A stretch of DNA of 64,000 nucleotides from Chelydra serpentina. Taxonomy: Eukaryota; Chordata; Testudines; Chelydridae. Within the stretch, counting starts at the first letter, position 1, and the number at the start of each line of letters is the position of its first letter. The notes beneath the pieces are model-generated. The model ran no database searches and had not been told where the DNA came from. It saw only the letters and a list, made by a program, of their open reading frames with translations. The stretch lies in the NCBI GenBank assembly GCA_037349315.1, contig JBAIAC010000059.1, positions 23,902,501-23,966,500 on the forward strand, given 5' to 3'. A program made the position numbers and the translations under genes. Positions 22,070 to 34,064 of this stretch are shown here, piece after piece.

Positions 22070-23950
22070 CATAGTGATCTCGAGAGGTTGTCTAGTTCAG
22101 TCCCCTGCACTCATGGCAGGACTAACTATTATCTAGACCATCCCTGACAGGTATTTGTACAACCTGCTCCTAAAGATCTCCAATGATGAAGATTCTACAA
22201 CCTCCCTAGGCAATTTATTCCAGGGAGATTGTGGAATGTCCCCTCTCGGTCTTCTCTTCTCCAGACTAAACAAGCCCAATTTTTTCAGTCTTCCCTCATA
22301 GGTCCTGTTTTCTAGACCTTTAATCATTTTTGTTGTTCTGCTCTGGACTTTCTCCAGTTTGTCCACATCTTTCCTGAAATGTGATGACCAGAACTGGACA
22401 CCATACTCCAGTTGAGGCCGTATCAGCGTGGAGTAGAGCAGAAGAATTGCTTCTTGTGTCTTTCTTACAACACTCCTGCTAATACATCCCAGAAGGATGA
22501 CGTTTGTCTTTTTTGTGACAGTGTTACACTGACTCATATTTAGCTTGTGAACCACTATGACCCTCCAATCCATTTCTGCAGTACTTCTTCCTAGGCAGTC
22601 ATTTCCTATTTTGTATATGTGCAACTGATTGTTCCTTCCTAACTAGAGTACTTTGCATTTGTCCTTATTCAATTTCATCTTATTTTCTTTTGATAACTTC
22701 TCCAGTTTGTCCATATTTAGAATATTAATCCTATCCTCCAAAGCACTTGCAATCCCTTCCAGAGTGGTATCATCCACCAACTTTATAAGTGTGCCTTCTA
22801 TGCTATTATCTAAATCATTGATGAAGATGTTGAACCGAACCCAGAACTGATCCCTGCGGGACCCCACTTGATATGCCCTTCCAGTGTGACTGTGAACCAC
22901 TGATAAGTAGTCTCTGGGAACAGTTTTCTAACCAGTTAGGCACCCGCCTTATAGTAGCTCCATCTAGGTTGTATTTTCCTAGTTTGTTTATGAAGTTGAG
23001 ACAGTATCAAAAGCTTTACTAAAGTCAAGATATACCACATCTACCACTTCCTCCCTGTCCACAAAGCTTGTTATCCTGTCAAAGAAAGCTTTTAGTTTGG
23101 TTTGACACATCCATGCTGACTGTTACTTATCACCTTATTATATTCTAGGTGTTTTCAAATTGATTGCTTAAGTATTTGCTCCATTATTTTTCCAGATACT
23201 GAAGTTAAGCTGTCTCATCTGTAATTCCCCAGGTTGTCCTTATTTCCCTTTTTATAGATTGGCACTATATTTCCCCTTTTTCAGTCTTTTGGAATATCTC
23301 TGGTCTTCCATGACTTTTCAAAGATCATCACTAATGGCTCAGATATCTCCTCAGTTGGCTCCTTGAGTATTCTAGGATGCATTTCATCAGGCCCTGGTGA
23401 CTTGAAGACATCTAACTTGTCTAAGTAATTTTTAACTCGTTCTTTCCCTATTTTAGCCTCTGATCCTAATCCATTTTCACTGGCATTCACTGTTAGACGT
23501 CCAATCGGCTACTAACCTTTTTGGTGAAAACTGAAACAGTCGTTTAGCGCTTCTGCCATTTTCACATTTTCTGTTGTTCTCTCTTCTCCCCCTCTTCTCC
23601 ACCCCCACCCCCCCAGCCTGGGTCTTCCTCTAATGTATCTGTAGAATGTTTTCTTGTTACCCTTTGTCTCTAGCTAGTTTCATATCGTTTTGTGCCTTGG
23701 CCTTTCTCATTTTGACTTGTTTATAATTCATCTTTTGTAATTTGACCTAGTTTCTGCTTTTTGTAGGACTCTTTTTTTTGAGTTGCAAATCATTGAAGAT
23801 CTCCTGGTTAAGTCAGAATGTCCTCTTGCCATATTTCCTATCTTTCCTATGAAGCAGGATAGTTTGCTCTTGTTCCTTTAATAATGTCTCTCTGAAAAAC
23901 TGCCAACTCTTGAACTGTTTTTCCCTTACACTAGCTTCCCTGGGATCTTA
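22070..23950 (-). mobile_element. CR1 LINE inserted in antisense, 5' truncated
   Basis: The 3' end is at the left (reverse complement ...CTCGAGATCACTATGATT), and typical CR1 3' text follows (the reverse complement of a CATCATTGGAGATC-like block, then CTGGAGAAAGTCCAGAGCAG). Further right the strand encodes CR1 reverse transcriptase pieces. It splits another CR1 lying on the + strand. Confidence 0.82.
22643..23490 (-). pseudogene. CR1 ORF2 reverse transcriptase remnant
   Basis: Two frames survive. One (23281-23490) has [20 protein letters not shown] then RILKEP and MIFEKSW, the N-terminal RT region. The other (22643-22900) has FNIFINDLDNSIEGTLIKL and DDTTL, with LVDD in place of the catalytic FADD motif, followed by NKMKLNKDKCKVL. 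Stops and shifts separate them. The C-terminal part continues at 22133-22624 (VIVVHKLNMSQCNTVTKKTN, GCISRSVV). The enzyme would reverse-transcribe CR1 and Cry-type SINE RNA; this copy cannot be active. Confidence 0.75.
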
Positions 23951-24305
23951 CCTACTAACTTATATATGCTGATTGGCTCTTCAGTCTAGCAGAGAAGAGT
24001 ATAACACAATGCAGTGGCTGGAAGTTGAAGTTAGACCAATTCAGACTGGAAATAGGGTGTAAACTTTTAACAGTGAGAGTAATTAACCACTGGAACAACT
24101 TACCAAGGGCTGAAGTGGATTCTCAATGACTGGCAATTTTTTAAAACAAGGTTGTCTTTTTTTTTTTTTTTTTAAATTAATTTTATTAAAGTTGTACTCT
24201 AATTCCAACAATAAATTATTCCAGGGAAGTTCTGCATCCTGCTTTATACAGGAGGTCACACTAGATGATCACAACAGTCCCTTCTGGCCTTGGAATCTAT
24301 GAAAT
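23951..24305 (+). mobile_element. CR1 LINE, right part (3' end)
   Basis: GGCTCTTCAGTCTAGCAGAG, then GCAGTGGCTGGAAGTTGAAG and CACTAGATGATCACAACAGT, form the 3' untranslated part of CR1 on the + strand, ending CTTGGAATCTATGAAATC. It continues the piece at 21708-22069. A T run lies at 24157-24174. Confidence 0.75.
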
Positions 24306-24639
24306 CTTTTCAGTGAGAAACTTGCCACAGCTAGTTATGGGATCTGTACTATCAATGTCTGCATAACTTGAGCTTAAAAGCAAACAACTCCATAGTTCTC
24401 AGGGTTATAAAGATAATATTCAAATATAAACAATGTGGTCTTAGACTTGGGTCACTTCAGTCAGCTCCTGTGTCTTTGACAGCTCATAGCTTCACACCAC
24501 TGCTTAAAAAAAGCTAACAAGGCTGATCAATTTTATTGCTGCTATTTAGAGCCAGTGACAAAAAGCAAAAATCAAGACTATAATCACTTTTGTGCCGCTG
24601 CTCTGGGAAAACTGAACAGCAGCAAAAGTGATCATTTTA

Positions 24640-24905
24640 CGGAGGCAAGTTGTACTCTACAGAGATTTGCCAGCATAGCTCTCTTGGTCAGGATTGTGGA
24701 AGGTCACATCACTAACTGATATAACTATGCCAATGAAATCCCCTGTGTAGATGCAGCTTAGACTGGCAAGAATCCTTTTGAGAGTAGAGCTTATGAGGTT
24801 TCTGGAGGTGGCTAACTATGCCAGCAAAAATTCCTTTAGCTGCTGCTGTGTTAGGGGGCTATGCTGGCGGGGCTATGCTGGCAAAGACTTTGTAGTGTAT
24901 GCTAG
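24640..24905. mobile_element. Degenerate Harbinger-like MITE
   Basis: Text such as GCCAGCATAGCTCTCTTGG, CTATGCCAATGAAATCCCC and GTGTAGATGCAGC is typical of turtle TGTCTACAC-type MITEs. Ends are not clear. Confidence 0.35.
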
Positions 24906-25221
24906 CCCTCATGGATAACAAAGCAAAAGTGCTGGGGGAAGAGAGAAGAAAAGAGATACAAAGTTTCCTCTTCCTGCAGCTATAGGAAGAGTTTCAAACG
25001 TTTAAACCAAAGTCTGATACAAAAGAGTGAACTCCTGAACAAATTCTAAGAACAGACTCTTGGTAGAAATCCTAGTAACCTGCCCCATTGTCGGCAGCTT
25101 GTGACAATGGAACTCTGGGCCCATTCAGTAGGCTATGGCTATTGGCTCTTCCTGGGGACAATCTGTTTTTGTTCTGTTTATGGGTTTCTAGATGTCTGGT
25201 AAATTTCGTAAACGATACATA

Positions 25222-25508
25222 GGGCTTGTCTATGCTACCATTTAAGTAGCTGTAACTTATCTCACTCAAGGTTGTGAAAATCTACCCCTCTGAGTGATGT
25301 AAGTTACATTGACTTAAAGCGGTGTCCGGTGTCCACATGGCACTACGTCGGTGGGAGACACTCTTCCACCAACATAGCTTCTGCCTCTCGTTGCGGTATA
25401 GTAATTATGCTGACGGGAGAGTGTTGTCCTGTCAGCATAGTGCGTCTTCACCAGATGTGCTACAGCGGTGCAGCTGCGCTGAAGTGGCATAATAGTGTAG
25501 ACTTGCCC
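25222..25508. mobile_element. Harbinger-like MITE, 287 bp
   Basis: The ends GGGCTTGTCTATGCTACC and GTGTAGACTTGCCC are inverted, flanked by ATA on both sides (25219-25221, 25509-25511). The interior contains CAGCGGTGCAGCTGCGCTG-like words shared with the MITE at 34065-34314. Confidence 0.7.
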
Positions 25509-26404
25509 ATAGGGTATGGTTAACTCCATCTCTAATGGCTCTAACTACAGTTAGTGGCATGGCAACCTTACTAGTTACCTATGAGCCATACATTTTAAAA
25601 ACCAATGTAAATGGTGTGGTGGAAGAATAATTAATATTTCTGTAAACTTCTCAGGGGTGAATCAATTCTGTGAAGGCTGCCAATCACAGAAGTCAAAACT
25701 GTCTGCCTAGAAAGCATTTGCTTTTTAAGACCGTTGACTCTCAAGGCCCATGACTTGAAATTGATAAAACAAATCAAAGTTCTAAATGGGCTTCTCAAGA
25801 TACAGCACAGGTTTTCCTTTAAAGCTGCAACTCTCTTCCAAATCCTGGACTAGTCAGATGTCTTGGAAGTACCAGTGTGGTACCCAGTGACTATTCCTCT
25901 TGCTTTTGGGCTGGTAATAATCTCATGTTGCTTCAATAATGAACATGTGATCTAGGAGTAACACCACCTGTTTCTGCAGGCTGTTCAGTCCTGTTTCCAG
26001 TGGCTGGAGAAAGCTGGCAACAAATAAGGTGGAAAGCAGAGGAAAGACTGTAGAAAGGAAAACTTAGTGGGGAGGGGTATAAGAGCGTTCTAATCCTGTC
26101 TTGATGAGGCATGTGAGGAGTAGTAGGTCACTAGGACTAGTCAAGGTGAATCTTCCTGAGGCTTCTTGGAGGACATGGTGGCCCTAAATTAAGAGAAACT
26201 CCTAGGTTCTGTCTTGTGAATGGCTTGTATTCACTGAGCCTATATGAAAATTGTTGCCCCAGTGATCCCTTCAGAATGGTTTTCTTCTTCTGGAAACTCT
26301 TTGTGTACAGAGGGATACTATTTATGAGCAAGTGGATTTTTTTGTGAGCCAAGGTGTAACTTCAGTATAAAGATACAGATGTTTAGCAGATATATATGGA
26401 GCTA

Positions 26405-26585
26405 TGCCTATCTCATAGAACTGGAAGGACCTTGAAAGGTCATCGAGTCCAGTCCCCTGCAGGACCAAGTACTGTCCCCTGACAGATTTTTGCCCCAGAT
26501 CCCTAAATGGCCCCCTCAAGGGTTGAACTCACAACCCTGGGTTTAGCAGGCCAATGTTCAAACCACTGAGCTATCCCTCCTCCGG
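26405..26585 (-). mobile_element. tRNA-derived turtle SINE (Cry-type)
   Basis: It is the reverse complement of the SINE at 13292-13491. The right end CTGAGCTATCCCTCCTCC is the A-box region, GGTTGAACTCACAACCC is the B-box region, and the left end GACCTTGAAAGGTCATCGAG is the CR1-like tail. The tail microsatellite is reduced to about one unit. Confidence 0.88.
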
Positions 26586-27293
26586 TTTAAGCAATGATAG
26601 ATCCATTTTGCTGTAACATCCAAACTAAAATACTTCAGGATTTGTGAGCAAAGTTCTTCTATCTGTAGCAGGATGTTCAGTACATCTTACCATCTGTCAT
26701 TGTGCTATAGTCATAAACTGTAGCACACAAACACTATTTGATAGAGGGAATAGAAGGGAATGAGGATCCTTTTAAATGAAACTCTTGAAAAGGCCTGTTT
26801 TGTAGACCACTAATTTCACTTGTGGAATAGTACTTTAGACTATATTTTTGTATATTCATGGAACCTGTTTTCTCTTCTAGAGATGGTAGGCATTATTTAA
26901 TAACCTGCATGTTTGGATTGGGTCTCAAGTATAGCTTTATGCAGGGATGTAATGTTCATATTGATTTAGACTGCTTTAAGAAGTCTCTCTATATCAGGTA
27001 GTCAGCAGATTATCAGACCTCCTGGGAGATGCTGTGCTGTCTTAAATATCCGTTAATTGCATATATAGATTGCTTTCTAATACCATAGAAGCCAGGAGAA
27101 ATTTACTGCAGGAGCCCCTTTTATCGAACAGCAGTACTGTCCCTCATTATTTTGAAGACCCCATGTACAGGCTTGTGAAACTGTTATCACAGAACTTGGT
27201 AAAAGGTTTAATTACCCTCTCAGCAGGTATAGAATGGTGGTTGAATGTTCTTTTGGCAGATAGAAATCCTGCTGGAGATGTCTACAGACTTGT

Positions 27294-27548
27294 TTGGATT
27301 CCAGTGTGGTCAGTGTTGTATGCATTACTGTGGCTTGCTGCACTCTTCACAATCTTTGTGCCAAAGATGAGCCATTTCCCTCTGAACAGACCCATGATGG
27401 TGATGGACTGCTGATCCAGTACACTAAGCTGGATGTACCTGTGCAACAAAAGTCAGGGATACTTTGTGCTCCCACAATATGGACTTGCATAGGCCAATGG
27501 AAGAAGAATAGTACCTTTATGAATGTGCTTGTGGTGGGAAAGGGTTGA
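27294..27548 (+). pseudogene. Harbinger transposase (HARBI1-like) C-terminal remnant
   Basis: The frame reads VVSVVCITVACCTLHNLCAK then DEPFPSEQ. The A-C-C-x-L-H-N-L-C signature followed by an acidic F/P stretch is the C-terminal end of the DDE_4-type Harbinger nuclease (HARBI1 family). The catalytic DDE residues would lie upstream, where frames are broken. Overlapping frame 27070-27414 is open but has no motif. I infer a dead transposase, not a host gene. Confidence 0.5.
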
Positions 27549-27940
27549 TTGCTTGGGGGTTCGGAGGGTTGATCCTGTGCAGTGTACTTATGGATGACCT
27601 GACTTATCAAATGGGGGAGGGAGTTGAATCACTGTATAGATTGCTGTAAGGAATGTACGGATTGATGCAGCTAACTATATTGAGTAAGTGCTTGCATACA
27701 AATTTCCACTTGTCCCTGATCATGTGTTTACACTTTGTATGATGTGATGTGGTGGTAAAGCTTTTTATTTTAAGAAGGTTTATAACCAACAAACACTTAT
27801 TAGAAAAGCACATTAACCCGTTGCCAGGCAGGCCAGCTGCCATTACACACCAACACATCAGTAACCTCTTTTTAAAAAAAAAACAAACAAAGTGCACGAA
27901 TAAGTACATGGTTTTACTGTTTGAACAAGACAGAAATCAG

Positions 27941-28440
27941 CTAATGTTGCATGACCCTGGCCAGTCTCCCATTCTTCTTTTCCTTTGCTGTGCACTTGGC
28001 ACCAGGGGTGGCGGGGGTAGAGATGTCCACAGGGGAGTGGGTCAGTATGGAGGACTGCAAGGGGCACAGTTGCCTTGCCCAGCTGCTGATGAGGCCTGAT
28101 TGCACTATGGAGCTGTCCAAGCTGTTTCTGGTCTGCAGCAGAGGATACTGCTGTAGGGACTTAGGCCATGGTGCAGGTGCAGCAGGACCCAGTACTCTGT
28201 TAGCCATTAATGATAGCCGCTCAAACAGCTTTCTGCTGAAATTTGTCATCAGCTGCTGTTCCTGTTCTAGGAACTGTGAAGCAAATGTCTGCTCCCATGC
28301 TGAAATCCTATCCTCAAGCTGTGCAATCTTTCTGCTTGCCTTTCACCATGATTTTGCTTATCCATGTCCTCTAGCCATAAGTCCCTCTGTCTTTGGTATA
28401 GGAGCTGCTTGTTAGCCCTTTCCAATACTTCAACCATAAG
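27941..28440 (-). pseudogene. Harbinger Myb/SANT-partner protein remnant (tail)
   Basis: The - strand carries ANKQLLYQRQRDLWLEDMDK and HSLRIGFQHGSRHLL type text in one frame, then LFERLSLMANRVLGP in another. A charged, Q-rich coiled coil ending the protein is what Harbinger Myb/SANT-like partners show; these proteins import the transposase and bind the DNA ends. No Myb domain is readable, so confidence is low. Confidence 0.35.
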
Positions 28441-28538
28441 TTCATCACAAATGCCCCTCTAGGAATGGTCTTACGGTATGTTGACCCATGCTTCTGCTGC
28501 ACTGTGGGCGTGCTGTGGAGTTACTGCAACTTGTAGAG

Positions 28539-28865
28539 CAGGGGTCTCAAACTACCACGAGGGCCGCATGAGGACTAGTGCATTGGCCCGAGGGCCGCAT
28601 CACTGACCTTCTCCGCCTCCTCCCCTGTGCGCACGGCTTTCCGTTCCTCCCCCCTCCCTCCCAGAAACCGCAAAGCTCTTCCCATGCGGCCCGCGGAGCT
28701 CTTCCCTGCAGCCCGCCAGGCTCCCTGTGCCCCCATTTATTTTCTTTACCTCCTGGCAGTTCCCGCTTCCAGTCCGGGGGTTAAAAAAATATTTAAAAAA
28801 AAAAAAAAAAAAGGGGGTGGGGGAGCGCACAGGGAGCCTGGCGGGCTGTGTGTTTGAGACCCCTG
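28539..28865. mobile_element. Non-autonomous hAT transposon, 327 bp
   Basis: The ends CAGGGGTCTCAAACTA and TGTTTGAGACCCCTG are inverted. An exact 8-bp duplication TTGTAGAG flanks it (28531-28538, 28866-28873). The interior is GC-rich with an A-run at 28797-28812. It is nested in the Harbinger remnant. Confidence 0.9.
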
Positions 28866-30555
28866 TTGTAGAGGTCAAGGGGCTGGAATAGGACAAGACA
28901 CAGGGTCATTGTCTCAAATAGCTCAGTGTGGGAGCACAGAAAAAATACTTGTGGAATTTCAAGGGCATTAAATGTTACTTTTTAAAACCGGACTTCAGGA
29001 TATTGTGAGAGGGATGTTTCAGATCACAGAAGCTCCCTGAACACAGTCAATTTAATTGCAGCAAAAAATGGCAAGTTAAAAATCACAGCTGCTTTTTTTC
29101 CTACATGCTACAAAATGCTTCGCTATCATTTCAGGCATTCCACATTTTGGAGGACATAAGTTATTGTGGTTGGCAAAGAAGTTATTCCAAGCTGCTGATG
29201 GGAAAAGAGCAGTGCATGCCACAAAGTTTTCAAACGTATAGAGAGTGAACAGCACATCTGTGAGTAGAGTGGGGTGGCTAGTTACTGAGGTGTCCCTGGA
29301 AAATATGCCTTTTCCCAGAAATGTGTCTACCTCTCTGGAGTTCCTGTTACAGGAAAAGTTTGAAACTATCAGCCCACAGGATTGGGTCAGAATTTGAGGC
29401 AGTCAACTGGATGCTGTGTTAGATTCCATATGGCTTAGCCTGTTACTTCATGCAAATAGACAGCTCTACTGTCATCCTACTTAGCCCCCCTCCCCAGCAT
29501 GTATCTGGACAAAATTCAAACCTCCAGTTGTATTTGGGAGAAATGTAATGACCTATGGACTAAATTTGTAAAGAGGGCCCATGGGATTGTAGGATACTTC
29601 TGGTGGACTCCCAGGACCCAAGTTTGGGGAGGTCTGCGTTTACCCTGCAGAGTGATGGGGCTTGAACCCTCAAACCTAGTGGAGTCCTAGGACCCTGGGT
29701 CCGAGCCTGAGAGATGTGTGTGGTTGGAAGGGGCATTTGTGCTCAAGCCTGAGTCTGAGCCCAGGCTTACATTGCAACATAGATATACTTCTGTAGGCTG
29801 CAACTTCAGCTGCTAACCTGAATTTTGCACTCTTCAGTGTTTTAACTCGTTAGCTAACCTAAATTAAGAACACACTTTTTTCCCTCCATGTAGCCATACT
29901 CTAAGAACTACCACAAGATGACACATTTACCCATTTTGGGTAAGAGGCCTACCATCTGAGAGGGTAAACTCAGATCAGAAAAGGGACAGGCATCTTCTCA
30001 TAAACATGACAGCACCCTATATTTAAAATTTGTTTTCAAGGTGACATGCAAATAATTTTTAAAAAACAGGCGTATCAGTTTAGTCTAAAGGTGACTTGTT
30101 AGAGTAATTTTTTTGTTGTTACCTGGATCAGTCATTGACGCTTAGGTGTTAATATCCCTCCCTTCTCCCCTTCTAAATCCTCTCATCTCTCCATTAAGTT
30201 TTACGGTGGTAGCATTTCACTGGCTCTCCGTTAGTCTTCTGGGCCAGACAAGATCTGCATTTTTAATGTAAAATGAGTAGTTATGGTTTTCACAAAAAAT
30301 AGAAAAATCTTTTCAGGCCACCTTCATACAAAATAGACAAAAGGACATAGGCCAACTCCTTTTTTCTTTAAGGGCTATTCCTGAATAATGCCATGTGTAG
30401 ACAAGCCTTAATAGACCTCCATGTTTACTGAGGGCAAGTAAAGAAAAACTTGTTTGAATTCAGGAAGGCATAAGCTCATTTCCTCCCCCTGCCCTTCCCT
30501 CCGAAGCTTTGTGCACCCACAGCTCCCATTAACTGCAATTGCATTTGAGTGTTCA

Positions 30556-30790
30556 AGGGTAGGAAAGATGGTTCAGTGGATAGAGCACTGACCTGAGACT
30601 CCAGAGGTCTAGGTTTAATTCCTAGCTCAGCCACAGACCTGTTACATGAGTTCAGGAGATTTGCTTAATGTACCCTGTCCCTCCGTGTTCCATTTCACAA
30701 ATGGGGATAATTGAGCAATTTATGTAGCTAAATGCTTTCTGTACTTTGCTTTGAGCATGATCTTCAGTGTAGCTCAGCATCGTTGGAATG
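30556..30790 (+). repeat. MIR-like SINE
   Basis: CAGTGGATAGAGCACTGACC, then CTAGGTTTAATTCCTAGCTC (B-box area) and CACAAATGGGGATAATTGAG match the MIR/core-SINE order: tRNA-like head, core, 3' part. Confidence 0.72.
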
Positions 30791-31289
30791 ATGTTATAAT
30801 TCTGTTTTCACTAGCTTGTTACCATTGTGGAGTAAGTTAAACATTAAAAGAAATCTAGGAAATTGGTGCACAACTCTGTGGAAACAGATAAGATTGCTAC
30901 ACACAATGTGACTGACATAGAATCACAAACTATGATATGAAAAATTAAACCACCTAATGGTACATGCCCTCCACTCCTTCCACAGGTATGTGCCATGCCA
31001 TTACTGCAGTCAGGACACTAATTGTCACCATAGGGATACCAGTCTTCCATAACTTTTTATCCTATTACCCACTCCCCTCACAACAAATTACTACACAAAA
31101 CAGTAACACCTAATAGTGTTGGGAAGGGGTAGTTTGGTAAAGGTGTATGCAAGAAGGTGGGTTGAGAGGGCAGAGAAAGGTGGTGGCTTATGGTACAGTG
31201 GGTGGGGTAGTAGGGTGTGTTCTGTTAAGTGTCTGCTTTTTTGGTTGTCATATTGGGTATGTGGTCCTACCTTACCTGTTCCACAACAG

Positions 31290-31505
31290 CAGGGGTTCTC
31301 AAACTGGGGATTGGGACCCCTTGGAGTCGTGAGGTCATTAAATGGGGGGTCACGAGCTGTCAACCTCCACCCCAAACCCCGCTTGCCTCCAGCATTTATA
31401 ATAAGTATATTAAAAATGGTGTTTAATTTATTTGGGAGGGGGGTCGCACTCAGAGGCTTGCAATGTGAAAGGGGTCACCAATAAAAAAAAGTTTGAGACC
31501 CACTG
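31290..31505. mobile_element. Non-autonomous hAT transposon, 216 bp
   Basis: The ends CAGGGGTTCTCAAACTGG and AGTTTGAGACCCACTG are inverted. Exact 8-bp duplication CACAACAG at 31282-31289 and 31506-31513. The internal GTCGTGAGGTCATTAAATGG block belongs to a hAT MITE family widespread in tetrapods. Confidence 0.9.
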
Positions 31506-31543
31506 CACAACAGCTTATTGGGTATTAGTTAAAACAGGACTGA

Positions 31544-32362
31544 GGCCTTGGCTACACTTGCAGATGTACAGCGCTGTTCGTTAAACCCATGTTCGTACAG
31601 CTGAGTAGGGAAAGCGCTGCAGCCTGTCCACACTGACAGCTGCCAGCGCAGTAAGGTGGCTACATTTGAGGCATTTGCAGCTGTATTGGGAGCGGTGCAT
31701 TATGGGCATTCAAGTGGCTGCAACGTGATTTTCAAATCGGGTGGGGGGGTGAGGGGAACTTTGACAGGGAGCGTTTTTGGAGACAGTGGGTTTTTGGAAT
31801 CTCCAGTGTGTCAGCTCATTATTTCCACACCTCCACGTCCCCTGCCTCTCTCTCAATCACTGAAAGCAAACAGCAGGGGCTTTGTTTGTTTTTAAAGAGC
31901 AGATAAAAGAGAGGAAACGGAGTCTTCCCCCCCCGGCCGTTCTTCTCCCCCCCCCCCCCCCCCCCCCCCCCACGCCGTCTCTGTCCAAGGCAACTTTGCT
32001 GCCGGCATTCCTAACGGAGCCCCTCCCCTCTTCCCCTTCCCCCCCGCCTGCAAACAGTAGCTGTGTTTGGTTTTTTGTAAAGCACCTCAACAACGGAGCT
32101 CTGAACTCCAACCCGGAAGTGCCGTTTCAAAACAAAGGCAGCTTCTGGAGATCAGTAACTGCGTTGTTCCTCAGCTACACTGAAAGACCAACGTTCCACC
32201 CACTTCGCAACAGCTGTTATTCCTCTCGGGGAGGTGGAGTACATGCAGCGCTGTATCTGAGGAGATACAGCGCTGCACGTGCCTTGCAAGTGTAGCCAGT
32301 TAGTGAGTTACAGCGCTGCAGGCAGTTTTATTGCGCTGTAACTCGTAAGTGTAGCCAAGGCC
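31544..32362. mobile_element. Harbinger-like non-autonomous element, family H, copy 2
   Basis: Same ends as copy 1 (GGCCTTGGCTACACTTGC ... GTGTAGCCAAGGCC), 819 bp. Flanking triplets TGA and TAG no longer match. It contains a long C tract (about 31947-31971) and the conserved GAACTCCAACCCGGAAGTGC segment. Open frames at 31656-32295 come from low complexity. Confidence 0.78.
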
Positions 32363-32365
32363 TAG

Positions 32366-32670
32366 GAACTTGTCTGCAGTGGGGGAATAGCTATTCTGTG
32401 CTAGCTCCCTATGCAGACACTCTTATCCTGCACTAAAGCCAGCACACTCCTGCAGTGTAGACACAGACTATGCCAACGGAAGAGGTTTTTTCCATCTGTG
32501 GGAATAATGCCTCCTTGGACAAACTTAGCTATGTCAGTGGAAGCATTCCTTTGTCAACATAGCTAAATCTGTACTGGCGGTTATGTTGTCATAACTATGT
32601 TAATCACATGTAGGTTTTTTTGCATCCCTGACTGACGTAACTGCGTTAACGTAATGTAAGCATAGGCCTA
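32366..32670. mobile_element. Harbinger-like MITE, degenerate
   Basis: GAACTTGTCTGCAGTGGGGG at the left, internal CAGTGTAGACACAGACTATG and CATAGCTAAATCTGTACTGG, and GTAAGCATAGGCCTAAC at the right resemble turtle TGTCTACAC-type MITEs. Target duplication not seen. Confidence 0.4.
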
Positions 32671-33370
32671 ACCGAAGGGTCTTGTGTGGTTTAGGGTAAT
32701 CCAGGAGGACTGGTTTAATAACATTTAATTGCTTTAGTTTGGGTTAGTTATTGAAATTTTAACCTATGTAGAACAGATGTAATGATGCTCAATATGATGA
32801 AAAAGCATTGTGGCGCTTCAGCATTGTGACTCTTTTATTTCCAGCAATATAGAGCTGTGTGTTTTAGCTTAGATATTAGACTGAACTAAATAACTAAATA
32901 AAGGGTGGCCATGAACTAAAGAATGGCCACCCTTGCTGGATTCAGAATTAAATAAAAATCTGACTTAGCTTTCCAGTGATAACCCTCTCAGATGTATGTG
33001 TACAGGTATATTTGTATGTCCATATAAAAATCCTGACAGTAGAACAATACCCCCACAATGGCTCTGCCCATGGTTCCAGTACAGGTAATGTTGATGTTGA
33101 CATTTTACATTTATTTCTCAGACGGAAAGAAAAGAAATGACAGGGGAAGGAGTAATAGAGGTGGGCACAGAGCCCCTGTCAGGGTCAGGGAGGATGGAGG
33201 ACCATGTTTTGGGGGGAAAGGAACATGAGGGACAACAGAGCCCCTGGTCTGGGGTGGAGGAATTGTGAGGAGTGCATAGCGCCCCTGGCATGGAAAGGAT
33301 TCTAGGGGGTCTCTAAAATAAAGGGGGATGGGAGGGCGGCACACACGACATTTGTGGGGAAGGGTAATGG

Positions 33371-33820
33371 ATAGGGCCCTACCAAATTCACAGCTGGGAA
33401 AAATGCATCACGGACCATGAAATCTGTATGTGTACTTTTATCCTATAATATACAGATTTAATGGGAGATGAGCATTGCTCAAACGGGGGGTCCCAACCCA
33501 AAAAAGGATTTTTTGTGTGGGAGGAGGGTTGCAGTATTGCCACCCTTACTGCTGGGCTGCCTTCAGAGCTGGGTGGCCAGAGTGGTGGCAGCTGGCCAGG
33601 CTCCCAGCTCTGAAGGTGGAGCCCCACCAGTAGCAGTGCAGCAGTACCATACCACGCCGACCCTTACTTCTGCCCTGCTGCCTTCAGAGTTGGGTCAGAA
33701 CCCCTACAGTTACACCACCATGAAATTTCATATTTAAATACTTGAAATAATTTTTCTATTTTTAAAATTCTATGACCCTTAAATTGGCCAAAATGGACTG
33801 TGAATTTGGTAGAGCCCTAT
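33371..33820. mobile_element. DNA transposon MITE with 23-bp inverted termini
   Basis: Positions 33371-33393 and the reverse complement of 33798-33820 agree at 22 of 23 bases (ATAGGGC...CTACCAAATTC). Flanks show no convincing duplication, so the superfamily is not fixed; hAT is likely from the end style. The interior includes the GGTGGAGCCCCACCAG palindrome. Confidence 0.7.
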
Positions 33821-34064
33821 GAATAAAGCTTGCTGCTAGGTAAGTTGCAAGGAGATGTTGGGTCTCCTTTTTGAGGCGCTTCAGCATTGTGACTTTTATT
33901 TCCAGCAATATAGAGCTGTGTGTTTTAGCTTAGATATTAAAGACCATTCTTAGGGCTTATCTACACGTGAAAGTTGACTTTAATTAAGATAGGGTGTGCA
34001 TTTAAAGTGAAGTAGCTGTTTCTGATTGTCTCCATGCATAGAAAAGCTCTTCGTATTCCCACTG

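Larger units (their letters stand above)
26990..30411. mobile_element. Decayed Harbinger-type element with two gene remnants
   Basis: The right end ATGTGTAGACAAGCCTTAA (30393-30411) is a typical inverted terminus of turtle Harbinger elements. Inside, the + strand keeps a transposase-like ACCTLHNLC segment (27294-27420) and the - strand a Myb/SANT-partner-like region (27941-28440). Two-gene layout is the hallmark of PIF/Harbinger. A hAT MITE (28539-28865) interrupts it. The left end is not identified, so the start is approximate. Confidence 0.5.

Noticed and set aside
27070..27414. 114-codon hydrophobic frame that could look like a membrane protein
   Set aside because: It overlaps the Harbinger C-terminal motif in another frame and is better explained as a shadow of it.
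31882..32295. 137-codon frame with a proline run
   Set aside because: The proline run is the C tract of a Harbinger-like element and the rest is element sequence.
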